A DNA stretch of 64,000 nt from Burkholderia latens (GTDB lineage: Bacteria > Pseudomonadota > Gammaproteobacteria > Burkholderiales > Burkholderiaceae), in NCBI RefSeq assembly GCF_001718795.1, contig NZ_CP013435.1, positions 2,666,001 through 2,730,000 of the forward strand. Reading direction: 5' to 3'. Positions 9,696-19,204 of this stretch are shown here, piece by piece. The first letter of the stretch is position 1; every line of letters starts with the position of its first letter. Both the position numbers and the translations under genes were made by a program. The notes under the pieces were generated by a model that saw only the letters and a list, made by a program, of their open reading frames with translations, made no database searches and was not told the DNA's origin.

Positions 9696-11258
9696 ATGAT
9701 CCCTGCTGTCCGCCCGGCCACGCCGCTCGATGTCGCGGCGCTGCTCGCCGCATTGCCCGACCGCATCGCCGACGTGCCTGCCCGCCGGGCCGCGCATGCG
9801 CCCGCGCAGCCGGCGCTGATCGAGGATGCACGCCGGCTGTCGTACGGCGAGCTCGCGCAAGCCGTCGACGCGGCCGCCCAACGGCTCGCCGCCCTTGGCG
9901 TGCGCGGCGGCGATCGCGTGATGATCGTCGCGGAAAACAGCGTCGCGCAGATCGTGCTGCTGTTCGCGGCCGCGCGCATCGACGCCTGGGCGCTCATGTC
10001 GAACGCGCGGCTGTCGGCCGGCGAGCTCGACGCGATCGCCGCGCACGCGCGCCCGAAGCTGATCGCGTTTACGACGGAAGCGTCACCCGATGCGCGCGCG
10101 CACGCCGCGCGGTACGGCGCAACGCCCGCCGACGCGCTGTCCGTCGACATCGGCGCGTGGTCGCACCACGTCGACGCGCGCGCGCCCGCCGAGCCGGTCG
10201 CGGCCGACGGCGCCGCGCAATGCGCGGCGCTCATCTATACGACCGGCACGACCGGCACGCCGAAGGGCGTGATGCTGTCGCATCGCAACCTGCTGTTCAT
10301 CGCGGCGACGTCGAGCGCACTGCGTCGCGTGTCGCCCGACGATGTCGTTTATACGGTGCTGCCGGTATCGCACGTATATGGGCTCGCATCGGTGTGCCTC
10401 GGCAGCCTGTATGCCGGCGCGACGCTGCGGCTCGCACCGCGGTTTTCGCCGGAGGCCGTGCGGGTCGCGCTCGCGGACGAAGGCGTGACGATCCTCCAGG
10501 GCGTGCCCGCGATGCACGCAAAGCTGCTCGAGCATCTGCACACGCACGCACACGCGTGGCACGCGCCGCGACTGCGCTTCGCGTATTCGGGCGGCTCGCC
10601 GCTCGATGCCGACCTGAAGGCGCGCGTCGAACGCATGTACGGCGTGCCGCTGCACAACGGCTACGGGATGACCGAAAGCAGCCCGACGATCACGCAGACG
10701 CCGCTCGACGCACCGCGCGCCGACTGCTCCGTCGGCATGCCGATCCCCGGCGTGGAGATGCGGATCGTCGCGCCCGACGGCACCGACGTGCCGCGCGGCG
10801 AGGTCGGCGAGATCCGCGTGCGCGGGCCGAACGTGATGCTCGGCTATTACCGGAATGCGGACGCGACGCACGCGGCGGTGTCGCAAGACGGCTGGCTCGC
10901 CACCGGCGATCTCGCGCGGCAGGACGCCGACGGCTCGGTAACGATCGCCGGCCGCAGCAAGGAGCTGATCATCCGCTCGGGCTTCAACGTGTATCCGGTG
11001 GAAGTCGAACAGGTGCTGAACGCGCACGCGGACGTCGTGCAGGCGGCAGTTGTCGGCCGTGCAGTCGACGGCAACGAGGAAGTGCTTGCATTCGTCGAAC
11101 TGGTGCCAGATGCGACGGCGACGGAGGCCGAGCTGCACGCATGGTGCGCGCAACGACTCGCGCCTTACAAGCGCCCGGCCCGCATCCGCGTGCTCGACGC
11201 GCTGCCGGCCGCGTCGACCGGCAAGGTGCTGAAGCACAAGCTGCGCGAACTCGGGTAA
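9696..11258 (+). CDS. Class I adenylate-forming enzyme (acyl-CoA synthetase/AMP ligase)
   Basis: The 520-residue protein has the P-loop-like YTTGTTGTPKGVMLSHRN, the NGYGMTESSPT adenylate motif, and GDLARQD with GRSKELIIRSGFNVYP (hinge region). PAASTGKVLKHKLREL carries the catalytic lysine of the thioester domain. It should activate a carboxylic acid to an acyl-AMP and then a CoA ester; the chain length or aromatic preference cannot be read from sequence. The ATG at 9696 is preceded by CTGGAG; upstream codons in frame do not look like the family. It is monocistronic. Confidence 0.88.
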   Translation: MIPAVRPATPLDVAALLAALPDRIADVPARRAAHAPAQPALIEDARRLSYGELAQAVDAAAQRLAALGVRGGDRVMIVAENSVAQIVLLFAAARIDAWALMSNARLSAGELDAIAAHARPKLIAFTTEASPDARAHAARYGATPADALSVDIGAWSHHVDARAPAEPVAADGAAQCAALIYTTGTTGTPKGVMLSHRNLLFIAATSSALRRVSPDDVVYTVLPVSHVYGLASVCLGSLYAGATLRLAPRFSPEAVRVALADEGVTILQGVPAMHAKLLEHLHTHAHAWHAPRLRFAYSGGSPLDADLKARVERMYGVPLHNGYGMTESSPTITQTPLDAPRADCSVGMPIPGVEMRIVAPDGTDVPRGEVGEIRVRGPNVMLGYYRNADATHAAVSQDGWLATGDLARQDADGSVTIAGRSKELIIRSGFNVYPVEVEQVLNAHADVVQAAVVGRAVDGNEEVLAFVELVPDATATEAELHAWCAQRLAPYKRPARIRVLDALPAASTGKVLKHKLRELG

Positions 11259-11309
11259 CGCTCGGCGCCGGCCCCGCGGCCTGCGAGCCGGCGCACGCGC
11301 CGCGTGAAC

Positions 11310-12263
11310 CTAGCCGCGCGGATGATGCTGCGCATGCAGCGTCTTCAACCGTTCGCGCGCGACGTGCGTGTAGATCTGCGTGGTCGAGATGTCGCTGTGG
11401 CCGAGCAGCAGCTGCACGACGCGCAGGTCGGCGCCGTGGTTCAGCAGGTGCGTCGCGAACGCGTGCCGCAGCGTATGCGGCGACAGGTGCGCGCGCACGT
11501 CGGCCTTCAGCGCATGGCGCTTGATGATGTTCCAGAATTGCTGGCGCGTCATTCCATCGCCGCGCGCGGTCACGAACAGCGCGTCGGCCGCGCGCGCGCC
11601 GAGCAGCGCCGGCCGCGCGTCGCGCAGATAGCGTTCGATCCAGCCGTGCGCGACTTCGCCGAACGGCACGAGCCGCTCCTTCGAACCCTTGCCCATCACG
11701 CGCACGACGCCTTCGTTCAATCCGACTTCGACCGTCTTCAGCGTGACGAGCTCGCTGACGCGCAGCCCGCTCGCATACATCAGCTCCAGCATCGTGCGAT
11801 CGCGCAGGCCGAGCGGCGTCGCGATGTCGGGCGCGCCGAGCAGCGCCTCGACCTGGGCCTCCGACAGCGTCGACGGGAACCGCGTGCCCTGCTTCGCAGA
11901 CGTGATCCGCAGCGTCGGGTCCGCGGTCGCGCGATGCTCGCGCACGGCCCAGCCGTAATAACGGCGGAACACCGACAGCCGCCGGTTCGACGACGTCGCC
12001 TTGCCGTCGCTGCGCGCGGCGATGTAGCCGGTCACCATTGCCTCGTCGGCCGCGTCGAGCGGCGCGCCGTGCGTCGCGGCCAGCCATTGCGAAAACAGCA
12101 TCAGGTCGCGCCGGTACGCATCGAGCGTATTGCGCGCAAGCCCGTGCTCGAGCCACAGCGCATCGCAGAACACGTCGATCGACGCACGGCTCGCGAGCAG
12201 CGCGGGCGACGCGTCGGCAATGGAACCCGCATCGGAATCGGGGGACAGCAGCGGTTCGGTCAT
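11310..12263 (-). CDS. xerD: Site-specific tyrosine recombinase XerD
   Basis: The 317-residue recombinase acts with XerC at dif to resolve chromosome dimers. The N-terminal SAM-like core-binding domain covers about residues 20-110 (FCDALWLEHGLARNTLDAYR). The catalytic part shows YASGLRVSEL (first Arg), HTLRHAFATHLLNHG (His-x-x-Arg), LLGHSDISTTQIYTHV and the nucleophile Tyr near 298. The start at 12263 overlaps the stop of the upstream methyltransferase by 4 bp, indicating translational coupling. Confidence 0.94.
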   Translation of the reverse strand: MTEPLLSPDSDAGSIADASPALLASRASIDVFCDALWLEHGLARNTLDAYRRDLMLFSQWLAATHGAPLDAADEAMVTGYIAARSDGKATSSNRRLSVFRRYYGWAVREHRATADPTLRITSAKQGTRFPSTLSEAQVEALLGAPDIATPLGLRDRTMLELMYASGLRVSELVTLKTVEVGLNEGVVRVMGKGSKERLVPFGEVAHGWIERYLRDARPALLGARAADALFVTARGDGMTRQQFWNIIKRHALKADVRAHLSPHTLRHAFATHLLNHGADLRVVQLLLGHSDISTTQIYTHVARERLKTLHAQHHPRG

Positions 12264-12730
12264 TTGTACGGCACACCCTCGTGCGCAAGCAGCCAGCGCT
12301 TTACTTTCTGGTAGTAGCCACCGTCGTCGTGATTCGCGAAGCCGCCGAGGCCGCCCGCCGCGACGACGCGATGGCATGGAATCACGAGCGGGAAATAGTT
12401 CGCGCCGCACGCCTGGCCGACCGCGCGCGGCGCGCTGCCGATGCGCTTCGCGACCTGCCCGTACGTCAGCACCGTGCCTGGCGGAATGTCGCTGATCACG
12501 CCCCACACTCGGTGCTGAAACGCGCTGCCGACCTGCGCGAGCGGCAGGTCGAAGCGCGCCGACGCGCGCTCGAAATAACGTTCGATCTGCTCGACTGCCC
12601 GCTTCGCGAGCGGCGAATCGGGCGCGACCGTTGCGATCGACTCCGGCAGATAAACGATTTCGCGCACCACCGCGGCATCGGTGCGAATGCCGACCTTGCC
12701 GAATGGCGCGTCGATGACTGCGTTGAACAT
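12260..12730 (-). CDS. ogt: Methylated-DNA--protein-cysteine methyltransferase
   Basis: The 156-residue suicide DNA-repair protein removes O6-alkyl groups from guanine. The active site is IPCHRVVAAGG, with Cys near 119. A preceding helix-turn-helix region contains GTVLTYGQVAKRIGSAPRAVG, and the protein ends YYQKVKRWLLAHEGVPYK. The start MFNAVIDAPFGKVGI at 12730 follows a GGAGAAGC ribosome site on the minus strand. It overlaps xerD by 4 bp and probably forms an operon with it. Confidence 0.93.
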   Translation of the reverse strand: MFNAVIDAPFGKVGIRTDAAVVREIVYLPESIATVAPDSPLAKRAVEQIERYFERASARFDLPLAQVGSAFQHRVWGVISDIPPGTVLTYGQVAKRIGSAPRAVGQACGANYFPLVIPCHRVVAAGGLGGFANHDDGGYYQKVKRWLLAHEGVPYK

Positions 12731-12785
12731 GAGCTTCTCCTTACCGGTGCAACGTGCGGCGCCGCGCCGACACTCTACGCCGCCT

Positions 12786-14021
12786 TCACGCGGCACGCAG
12801 CGCCCATTCGACGTGCTCGCGCACGACCGGCGACGGATCCTCGGCGCGCGCGCGCAACGCGGCGACGATCGCGTCGCGCGCATCCGGCGCGAGTCGATCG
12901 CGCGGCGCGCGCAGCGCATTGCCGAGGCCGACCGCGAGATTGCGCAGCCAGCTTTCATGCCCGATGCGCCGGATCGCGCTGCCCTGCATCCGCGTCTCGA
13001 ACGTGTCGGCATCCCAATCGAACAGCTCGACGAGCGTCGCGCGATCGAGTCCGTGCCGCACGTCGAAATCGGCGACCGGCGCCGCCTGCGCGAACTTGTT
13101 CCACGGACACACGAGCTGGCAGTCGTCGCAGCCGTACACGCGGTTGCCGATCAGCGGCCGCAGCGGTTCGGGAATGCTGCCTTTCAGTTCGATCGTCAGA
13201 TACGAGATACAGCGGCGCGCGTCGACGCGATACGGTTCGACGATCGCGCCGGTCGGGCACGCGTCGATGCAGCGCGTGCAGCTGCCGCAGTGCGCGCCGG
13301 GCGTCTCGGGCGCGGTGCCGGGCGCCGTCTGCGCGTCGGTCGGCAGCGGAATGTCGACGTAGATTTCTCCGAGAAAGAACAGCGAGCCCGCGTCGCGCTG
13401 CAACAGCAACGTATGCTTGCCGCGCCAGCCGACCCCGGCCTTCTGCGCGAGCTCGACCTCGAGCACCGGCGCGGAATCGGTGAACACGCGGTAGCCGAAT
13501 CCGCCGATCTCGCGCTCGATGCGCTCCGCGAGCGTCTGCAGCCGGTTGCGCAGCACCTTGTGATAGTCGCGGCCGCGCGCGTAGATCGACACGACGGCCG
13601 CCTGCGGATCGTCGACGCGCGCGCGCTCGCGTGCGCGCCAGTCGTGCGGCGCGAGCGCGCCTGCCGCCGCATCGGGCGCGTCGGCGGCCAGCGTTTCGGC
13701 CGGCAGATACGCGAGCCGTGCGGAAATCACGCGTCGCGTGCCGGCCACAAGTTCGGCCGGCCGCGCGCGTTTCATCCCGTGTTTGGCCATATAATCCATT
13801 TCGCCGTGGTACCCGGCTTCCAGCCAGGCGGCGAGGCCCGCTTCGGCATCCGAGAGATCGGTGTCGCTGATGCCGATTGCCCCGAAACCCAATTCGCGCC
13901 CCCACGCCCTGATGCGAGCGGCGAGCGCAGTCAACGTCGCATCATCGAGCGCGCACGGCGCCGCGCCTTCGGCACGAGTCGAAGGGGTGTCGGATGCGGC
14001 GAGTTCCGGTAATCGGTTCAT
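12786..14021 (-). CDS. queG: Epoxyqueuosine reductase
   Basis: The 411-residue cobalamin- and iron-sulfur-dependent enzyme does the last step of queuosine synthesis in tRNA. Two 4Fe-4S clusters are visible: CGSCTRCIDACPTGAI and CDDCQLVCPWNK. A conserved RYLTIEL-like segment lies between them (here RCISYLTIELKGSIPEPLRP). The C-terminus (WLRNLAVGLGNALRAPRD) has HEAT-like helices. It is somewhat longer than average because of a short N-terminal extension. It is divergent from tsaE with only 17 bp between starts. Confidence 0.96.
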   Translation of the reverse strand: MNRLPELAASDTPSTRAEGAAPCALDDATLTALAARIRAWGRELGFGAIGISDTDLSDAEAGLAAWLEAGYHGEMDYMAKHGMKRARPAELVAGTRRVISARLAYLPAETLAADAPDAAAGALAPHDWRARERARVDDPQAAVVSIYARGRDYHKVLRNRLQTLAERIEREIGGFGYRVFTDSAPVLEVELAQKAGVGWRGKHTLLLQRDAGSLFFLGEIYVDIPLPTDAQTAPGTAPETPGAHCGSCTRCIDACPTGAIVEPYRVDARRCISYLTIELKGSIPEPLRPLIGNRVYGCDDCQLVCPWNKFAQAAPVADFDVRHGLDRATLVELFDWDADTFETRMQGSAIRRIGHESWLRNLAVGLGNALRAPRDRLAPDARDAIVAALRARAEDPSPVVREHVEWALRAA

Positions 14022-14038
14022 CGCACTATTTTACGAGA

Positions 14039-14590
14039 ATGCCAGCCACGCCCCATACGCGTCACGCCGACACGCTGCCCGCCCCGCTCGCGGAGCGCGT
14101 AATCGCACTCGCCGACGAAGCGGCGACCGAAGCCTTCGGCGCCCGCTTCGCGCACGCGCTCGACGCGGCGCGCACCGAACTCGCCCGAGCGCACGCGTTC
14201 GAGGGGCTGCAGATTCAGCTGCTCGGCGATCTCGGCGCGGGCAAAACGACCCTCGTGCGCGCGGTCCTGCGCGGCCTCGGCCATGCCGGCCGCGTGCGCA
14301 GCCCGACCTACACGCTCGTCGAACCGTACGCGTTCGCACGCGACGACGGGGAACTTGAGGTCTATCACTTCGATCTGTATCGATTCAACGATCCGGCCGA
14401 ATGGTCCGATGCAGGCTTTCGCGAATACTTCAATTCCAGCGCGATCTGCCTCGTCGAATGGCCGCAACAGGCGGGCACCCTGCTCGGCGTGCCCGATCTG
14501 GTTTTCTCGCTCGACGTGGACGGCGAAGGCCGCGCCCTCACCGTCCGGGCGTACAGCGCTTCAGGAAAGGCATGTCTCGAAAGATGTTGA
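14039..14590 (+). CDS. tsaE: tRNA threonylcarbamoyladenosine synthesis ATPase TsaE
   Basis: The 183-residue P-loop protein of the TsaBDE complex makes t6A at position 37 of ANN-decoding tRNAs. Walker A is LLGDLGAGKTTLVRAVLRGL. SPTYTLVEPYAF and YHFDLYRFNDPAEW contain the family-specific residues, and ICLVEWPQQAG is the Walker B-like strand. The start MPATPHTRH at 14039 is chosen; the frame opens 45 bp earlier but enters the queG promoter. The 3' end overlaps amiC by 19 bp, so the two are translationally coupled. Confidence 0.93.
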   Translation: MPATPHTRHADTLPAPLAERVIALADEAATEAFGARFAHALDAARTELARAHAFEGLQIQLLGDLGAGKTTLVRAVLRGLGHAGRVRSPTYTLVEPYAFARDDGELEVYHFDLYRFNDPAEWSDAGFREYFNSSAICLVEWPQQAGTLLGVPDLVFSLDVDGEGRALTVRAYSASGKACLERC

Positions 14591-16098
14591 TCAAACCGTT
14601 CCGCTCGATCGAATCGGCGGCCACCGCGACGCACAACTGGCGGCGCCGTCAGATCCTGCGCGCGGGCGCGTCGACGCTGGTGCTCGGCCTCGCCGCGCCG
14701 CGGCTCGCGCATGCGTCGTCGGTGCTCGGCGTGCGCGTGTGGCCCGCCCGCGATTACACGCGCGTCACGATCGAATCCGACCAGCCGCTGCAGAATAGCC
14801 AACAGCTCTTGCAGGCTCCCGACCGCCTCGTCGTCGACCTGACCGGCCTCGAGCTCGACCAGGCGCTGCGCGACCTCGTGTCGAAGATCGCACCGAACGA
14901 TCCGCAGATCCAGTCGGTGCGCGTCGGCCAGTATCAGCCGCATGTCGTGCGGATGGTGTTCGACCTGAAGGGCTCGGTGAAGCCGCAGGTTTTCACGCTG
15001 CCGCCGGTCGGCACCTACAAGTACCGGCTCGTGTTCGACCTCTATCCGGCCGTCGCGCCCGATCCGCTGGCCGATCTGATCGCGCAGACCGAACGCAAGG
15101 AACAGGCGCTCAACGACACCGCGCGTGCGCAGCAGATGCAGCCGCCGACCACGCTCGCGGGCCCGGCCGCACCGCCGCCCTCGGCGGCAGACAACAGCGA
15201 CGCGTTCTTCCAGCGCTTCGCGCAGAACGCTCCGGCGACGCCGCGCACGCCGCCGGCCGCGGCCACACCGTCGGCACCGGCGAAGCCGGCCGTCAAGCCG
15301 CCGGCCGTCATCGCGCGCCGCGACGACAGCGACGACGACGGCGACACCTACAAGTTCACCGCGCCGAAGTCGGGCAAGGGCGGCACCATGCGCCTGTTGA
15401 CGGTCGCGATCGATCCGGGCCACGGCGGCGAGGATCCCGGCGCGATCGGCGGCGGCGGTACGTACGAGAAACACATCGCACTCGACATCGCGAAGAAGCT
15501 GCGCGCGAAGATCGACGGCGCGCCGAACATGCGCGCAATGATGACGCGCGATGCCGACTTCTTCGTGCCGCTGAACGTGCGCGTGCAGAAGGCGCGCCGC
15601 GTGGGCGCCGATTTGTTCGTGTCGATCCATGCGGATGCGTTTACGACGCCGTCCGCGAGCGGCTCGTCGGTGTTCGCACTGTCGGATCACGGTGCGTCGA
15701 GCGCGGCCGCGCGCTGGCTCGCGAACAAGGAAAACGCGTCGGACCTGATCGGCGGCATCAACATCAAGACGCAAGACGCGGCCGTGAGCCGCGCGCTGTT
15801 CGACATGTCGACGACCGCGCAGATCCGCGATTCGCTGCGTTACGGCAATTACGTGCTGAAGGAAGTCGGCGGCATCAACAAGCTGCACAAAGGCTCGGTC
15901 GAGCAGGCCGGATTCGCGGTGCTGAAAGCGCCGGACATTCCGTCGATTCTGGTCGAGACCGCGTTCATCAGCAATCCGGACGAAGAGCGCAAACTCAACG
16001 ACGACAGCTATCGCGACGAGATGGCCGACGCGATCTTCCGCGGCATCAAGCGCTACTTCGCCGCGAATCCGCCGCTCGCGAAGAACCGGATGGCCTGA
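14572..16098 (+). CDS. amiC: N-acetylmuramoyl-L-alanine amidase (AmiC type)
   Basis: This 508-residue periplasmic cell-separation amidase has a twin-arginine-type leader (RRRQIL at 24-29, hydrophobic core, then AHA). An AMIN domain follows (about 50-160, SVLGVRVWPARDYTRV). A Pro/Ala-rich linker near 190-260 precedes the Amidase_3 zinc domain with AIDPGHGGEDPGAIG, EKHIALDIA and FVSIHADAF. It cuts stem peptides from murein at septation. The start at 14572 follows AGGAAAGG; ATG 14584 is an alternative. It overlaps tsaE by 19 bp, an arrangement common in beta- and gammaproteobacteria. Confidence 0.94.
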   Translation: MSRKMLIKPFRSIESAATATHNWRRRQILRAGASTLVLGLAAPRLAHASSVLGVRVWPARDYTRVTIESDQPLQNSQQLLQAPDRLVVDLTGLELDQALRDLVSKIAPNDPQIQSVRVGQYQPHVVRMVFDLKGSVKPQVFTLPPVGTYKYRLVFDLYPAVAPDPLADLIAQTERKEQALNDTARAQQMQPPTTLAGPAAPPPSAADNSDAFFQRFAQNAPATPRTPPAAATPSAPAKPAVKPPAVIARRDDSDDDGDTYKFTAPKSGKGGTMRLLTVAIDPGHGGEDPGAIGGGGTYEKHIALDIAKKLRAKIDGAPNMRAMMTRDADFFVPLNVRVQKARRVGADLFVSIHADAFTTPSASGSSVFALSDHGASSAAARWLANKENASDLIGGINIKTQDAAVSRALFDMSTTAQIRDSLRYGNYVLKEVGGINKLHKGSVEQAGFAVLKAPDIPSILVETAFISNPDEERKLNDDSYRDEMADAIFRGIKRYFAANPPLAKNRMA

Positions 16099-16130
16099 CG
16101 GCCGCACGCGCGAGCGCCCTCTCCCGCGCC

Positions 16131-16153
16131 GCCGGCACGCGCCGCGTGCCGGC
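16131..16153. other. Strong hairpin between convergent amiC and EamA gene
   Basis: GCCGGCACGC (16131-16140) pairs perfectly with GCGTGCCGGC (16144-16153) around a 3-nt loop. There is no T tract, so it may act as a Rho-dependent or mRNA-stabilising 3' structure rather than a classical terminator. Confidence 0.5.
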
Positions 16154-16156
16154 GCG

Positions 16157-17038
16157 TCACGACGCCGCGAAACGGCGTATCAGCTTCCCGCCGAACACGT
16201 TCACCGCAAGGCCAGCCAGCACGAGCGCCGCGCCGATCAGCTGCGCGTGGCTCAGGTGCTCGTCGAGCAGCAGCGCCGACGACGCGAGCCCGACGATCGG
16301 CACCAGCAGCGAGAACTGAGCGACCTGCGCAGCCGGATAGCGCGACATCAGGCGGCTCCATAATCCGTAGCCGAGCAGCGTTGCAACGAACGCCAGATAC
16401 ACGACCGCGAAAATCGATGCGCGGTCGAGCCCGGCCAGCGCGGCGCCGATCCGCTGCGGCCCCTCGAACCACAGCGACAGCACGAAGAACGGCACGGGCG
16501 GCACGAGGCTCGCCCACACGACGAGCGAGACCAGGTTCGCGTTGCCGACTTTCTTCGTGACGATATTGCCGAACGCCCACATCGCGGCCGAGCCGATGGT
16601 CAGCAGGAAGCCCGCGAGCGTCATCGCGCTGCCGCCCTGCACGGCGATCACGACGAGCCCGGCCGCGGCGATCGCCAGGCCGACCAGGTTCTGCACGCGC
16701 AGCCGCTCGCCGAGGAACAGCATCGCGAACACAAGCGTGAAGAACGCCTGCGACTGCAGCACCAGCGACGCAAGGCCGGCCGGCATGCCGACGTACATGC
16801 CGGTGAACAGGAACACGAACTGGCCGAGCTGGATCGTCGCGCCGTACAGCAGCAGCATGCGCCATGGAATCTGCGGGCGGCGCACGAAGAACACCGCAGG
16901 CACCGCCGCGAGCGTGAAACGCAGCGCACCGAGCAGCATCGGCGGCATGCCGTGCAGGCCGACCTTGATCACGACAAAGTTCACACCCCACGCGAGGATC
17001 ACGACCAGCGCGAGCAGCAGGTCCTTCGGGGCCATCAT
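16157..17038 (-). CDS. EamA/DMT-family transporter
   Basis: The 293-residue inner-membrane protein has about ten hydrophobic helices in two EamA repeats. It starts MMAPKDLLLALVVILAWGVN, the usual first helix of drug/metabolite transporters, and contains PMLLGALRFTLAAVP and FLGERLRVQNLVGLAIAAAG, the conserved turn between helices 4 and 5. The end of the second repeat is LSHAQLIGAALVLAGL. Members export amino acids or metabolites; the substrate is unknown here. The start at 17038 follows GGAGACGCC on minus. Confidence 0.9.
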   Translation of the reverse strand: MMAPKDLLLALVVILAWGVNFVVIKVGLHGMPPMLLGALRFTLAAVPAVFFVRRPQIPWRMLLLYGATIQLGQFVFLFTGMYVGMPAGLASLVLQSQAFFTLVFAMLFLGERLRVQNLVGLAIAAAGLVVIAVQGGSAMTLAGFLLTIGSAAMWAFGNIVTKKVGNANLVSLVVWASLVPPVPFFVLSLWFEGPQRIGAALAGLDRASIFAVVYLAFVATLLGYGLWSRLMSRYPAAQVAQFSLLVPIVGLASSALLLDEHLSHAQLIGAALVLAGLAVNVFGGKLIRRFAAS

Positions 17039-17317
17039 CGGCGTCTCCTCGATTGTCGGATGAGTTCGAAAGGCGCTCAGTCTACCGGGTTTCGCCGCAC
17101 CGCCCGATACCCGCGCGGCGCGAATGGAATCGGCGCGCGCGCGGGCGTGCGGGGCTCCCCGGACCGGGCACGCCGCATGCCTGCGGCCGCTGCAGCGCAA
17201 CACGCACCGCGTCGGCTCGCTCCATCGCACCGCCGGCACGCCGCGTTCCCCGTCGCCCGCGCGGCTGTGCCGCCGGTACAATGACCGGCAAACCTGCCGT
17301 CCCCCACGAGGCCCCCC

Positions 17318-18199
17318 ATGACCGACCCGATCAAAGCCCTGCTGAAGCCGCACATCCGCGACATCGGCAACCTGCAGGTGCGCCGCACGCTGCCCGCGCT
17401 CGCCGCACGCCTCGTCGGCCCGTTCATCTTCTTCGATCACATGGGCCCCGCCGCGCTGCCGGCCGGCACCGGGCTCGACGTGCGCCCGCATCCGCACATC
17501 GGGCTCGCGACCGTCACGTACCTGTTCGACGGTGCGATCCTGCACCGCGACAGCCTGGGCTCGCTGCAGGAAATCGTGCCGGGCGACGTGAACTGGATGA
17601 CCGCCGGACGCGGGATCGTGCACTCGGAGCGCACGCCCGACGCGCAGCGCGCGAGCGGCCATACCGTCCACGGTATCCAGACCTGGGTCGCACTGCCGGT
17701 CGCGCACGAGACCACGGAGCCGTCGTTCGAGCACCATCCGGCCGACACGCTGCCCAAGCATCAAGAAAACGGGGTCGCGCTGACCGTGATCGCCGGCGAC
17801 GCATTCGGCCTGCGCTCGCCCGTCAAGACGTTCTCGCGCACGCTGTACGTCGCCGCCGAATTCGCGGCCGGCGGCCGCGTCGAGCTCGATGCGTCGCATC
17901 AGGAGCGCGCCGTCTATGTGGTCGACGGTGACCTGACGATCGACGGCACGAGCGTGCCGGCCGAGCAGATGGCCGTGCTCGCGCCGGGTGCGACGGTCAC
18001 GCTCGCGAGCGCCCATGGCGCACGCGCGATGCTGCTCGGCGGCGACAAGATCGACGGCGAGCGCTTCATCGAATGGAATTTCGTTGCCAGCAGCCGCGAC
18101 GCGATCGAGCGCGCGAAGCGGGCATGGACGAACCAGGAAATGGGCAAGGTGCCCGGCGAAACCGAGTGGATTCCGCTGCCCGAATCGAAGCCGCGTTGA
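17318..18199 (+). CDS. Pirin-family protein
   Basis: The 293-residue bicupin has the metal-binding signature RPHPHIGLATVTYLF and GRGIVHSER, which supply the three histidines and one glutamate of the pirin iron site. Bacterial pirins can act as quercetinases or redox regulators; the specific role is not known. The second cupin half (VDGDLTIDGTSVPAEQMAVL) lacks ligands, as in relatives. The thioredoxin-TPR gene begins 51 bp downstream in the same direction, so they may be co-transcribed. Confidence 0.92.
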   Translation: MTDPIKALLKPHIRDIGNLQVRRTLPALAARLVGPFIFFDHMGPAALPAGTGLDVRPHPHIGLATVTYLFDGAILHRDSLGSLQEIVPGDVNWMTAGRGIVHSERTPDAQRASGHTVHGIQTWVALPVAHETTEPSFEHHPADTLPKHQENGVALTVIAGDAFGLRSPVKTFSRTLYVAAEFAAGGRVELDASHQERAVYVVDGDLTIDGTSVPAEQMAVLAPGATVTLASAHGARAMLLGGDKIDGERFIEWNFVASSRDAIERAKRAWTNQEMGKVPGETEWIPLPESKPR

Positions 18200-18250
18200 A
18201 AAAGCGCGCGCCGCCCCCACCCTGACGACATTCGAACGGAAGAGAACGAC

Positions 18251-19099
18251 ATGGATACCACGCTTGCCACTTTCGAAAGAGACGTCATAGAGGCGTCGCT
18301 GGACACGCCCGTGCTGGTCGACTTCTGGGCGCCGTGGTGCGGCCCGTGCAAGACGCTCGGCCCGCTGCTCGAAAAGCTCGAAGCCGACTACGAAGGGCGC
18401 TGGAAGCTCGTGAAGGTTAACGTCGACGAGAATCAGGAACTCGCCGCGCATTTCCAGACGCGCAGCATTCCGCACGTGATCGCATTCGCGGACGGCCGCC
18501 CGGTCGACCAGTTCATCGGCGTGCTGCCGGAAGGACAGTTGCGCGCGTTTCTCGACCGGCTGCTGCCGGCGCCCGACGAAGCGGAGCGCCGCGCCGCACA
18601 AGATGCGATCGCCGAATCCCGCTACGACGATGCACTCGCGCACCTCGAAGCCGCGCTCGCGCTGAACCCCGGCTTCGAGGATGCACGGCTTGACCTGATC
18701 GAGCTGCTGCTCGCGCGCAACGACGTGGACGCCGCACGCGCCGAAGCCGAACGCCTGTCGCCGCAGACGCTTCAGGGCGCGGATCCGCGCTACCAGGCGA
18801 TCAAGACCCGTTTCGATGCGCTCGATGCAACGGCCGACCTGCCGCCGACCGACGCGCTCGAAGCACGCATCGCCGCCAATCCCGCCGATCTCGAAGCGCG
18901 CTTCGACCTCGCGCAGACCCTGATCGCTCGACGCGCGTACGAAGGCGCACTCGAGCAGTTGCTGGAAATCGTGTTGCGCGACCGCACGTATGGCGACGAT
19001 CTCGGCCGCCGCACGATGATTTCGGTGTTCGAACTGGCGGGCGATCGGCCCGAGCTCGTCGCCGCGTGGCGGCGCAAGCTGAGCATGGCGCTCAATTGA
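18251..19099 (+). CDS. Thioredoxin with C-terminal TPR region (CnoX/YbbN type)
   Basis: The 282-residue protein has an N-terminal thioredoxin fold (1-105) with an intact active site FWAPWCGPCKT (Cys30, Cys33). The C-terminal part consists of TPR-like helices (ALAHLEAALALNPGFEDARL, then EARFDLAQTLIARRAYEGAL). The architecture matches YbbN/CnoX co-chaperones, which hold unfolding proteins and cooperate with GroEL or DnaK under oxidative stress. In E. coli YbbN the motif is SxxC, whereas here it is CGPC, so thiol-disulfide activity is plausible. Confidence 0.92.
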   Translation: MDTTLATFERDVIEASLDTPVLVDFWAPWCGPCKTLGPLLEKLEADYEGRWKLVKVNVDENQELAAHFQTRSIPHVIAFADGRPVDQFIGVLPEGQLRAFLDRLLPAPDEAERRAAQDAIAESRYDDALAHLEAALALNPGFEDARLDLIELLLARNDVDAARAEAERLSPQTLQGADPRYQAIKTRFDALDATADLPPTDALEARIAANPADLEARFDLAQTLIARRAYEGALEQLLEIVLRDRTYGDDLGRRTMISVFELAGDRPELVAAWRRKLSMALN

Positions 19100-19204
19100 T
19101 TGTCCGAACGGCCGGCCGCAACGGCCTGGCCGGTTCGCGAACGTACGGCGGCGCCGCCGCCGTACCGCACGCACCATTCCCGTTCGCGGCCCGAGCTGCC
19201 CCGA

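Noticed and set aside
17039..19177. Continuous minus-strand open frame joining the EamA transporter to sequence antisense of pirin and thioredoxin genes
   Set aside because: In GC-rich DNA antisense frames stay open by chance. The upstream part lacks any protein family and has Arg/Val/Asp-biased composition; the real start is at 17038.
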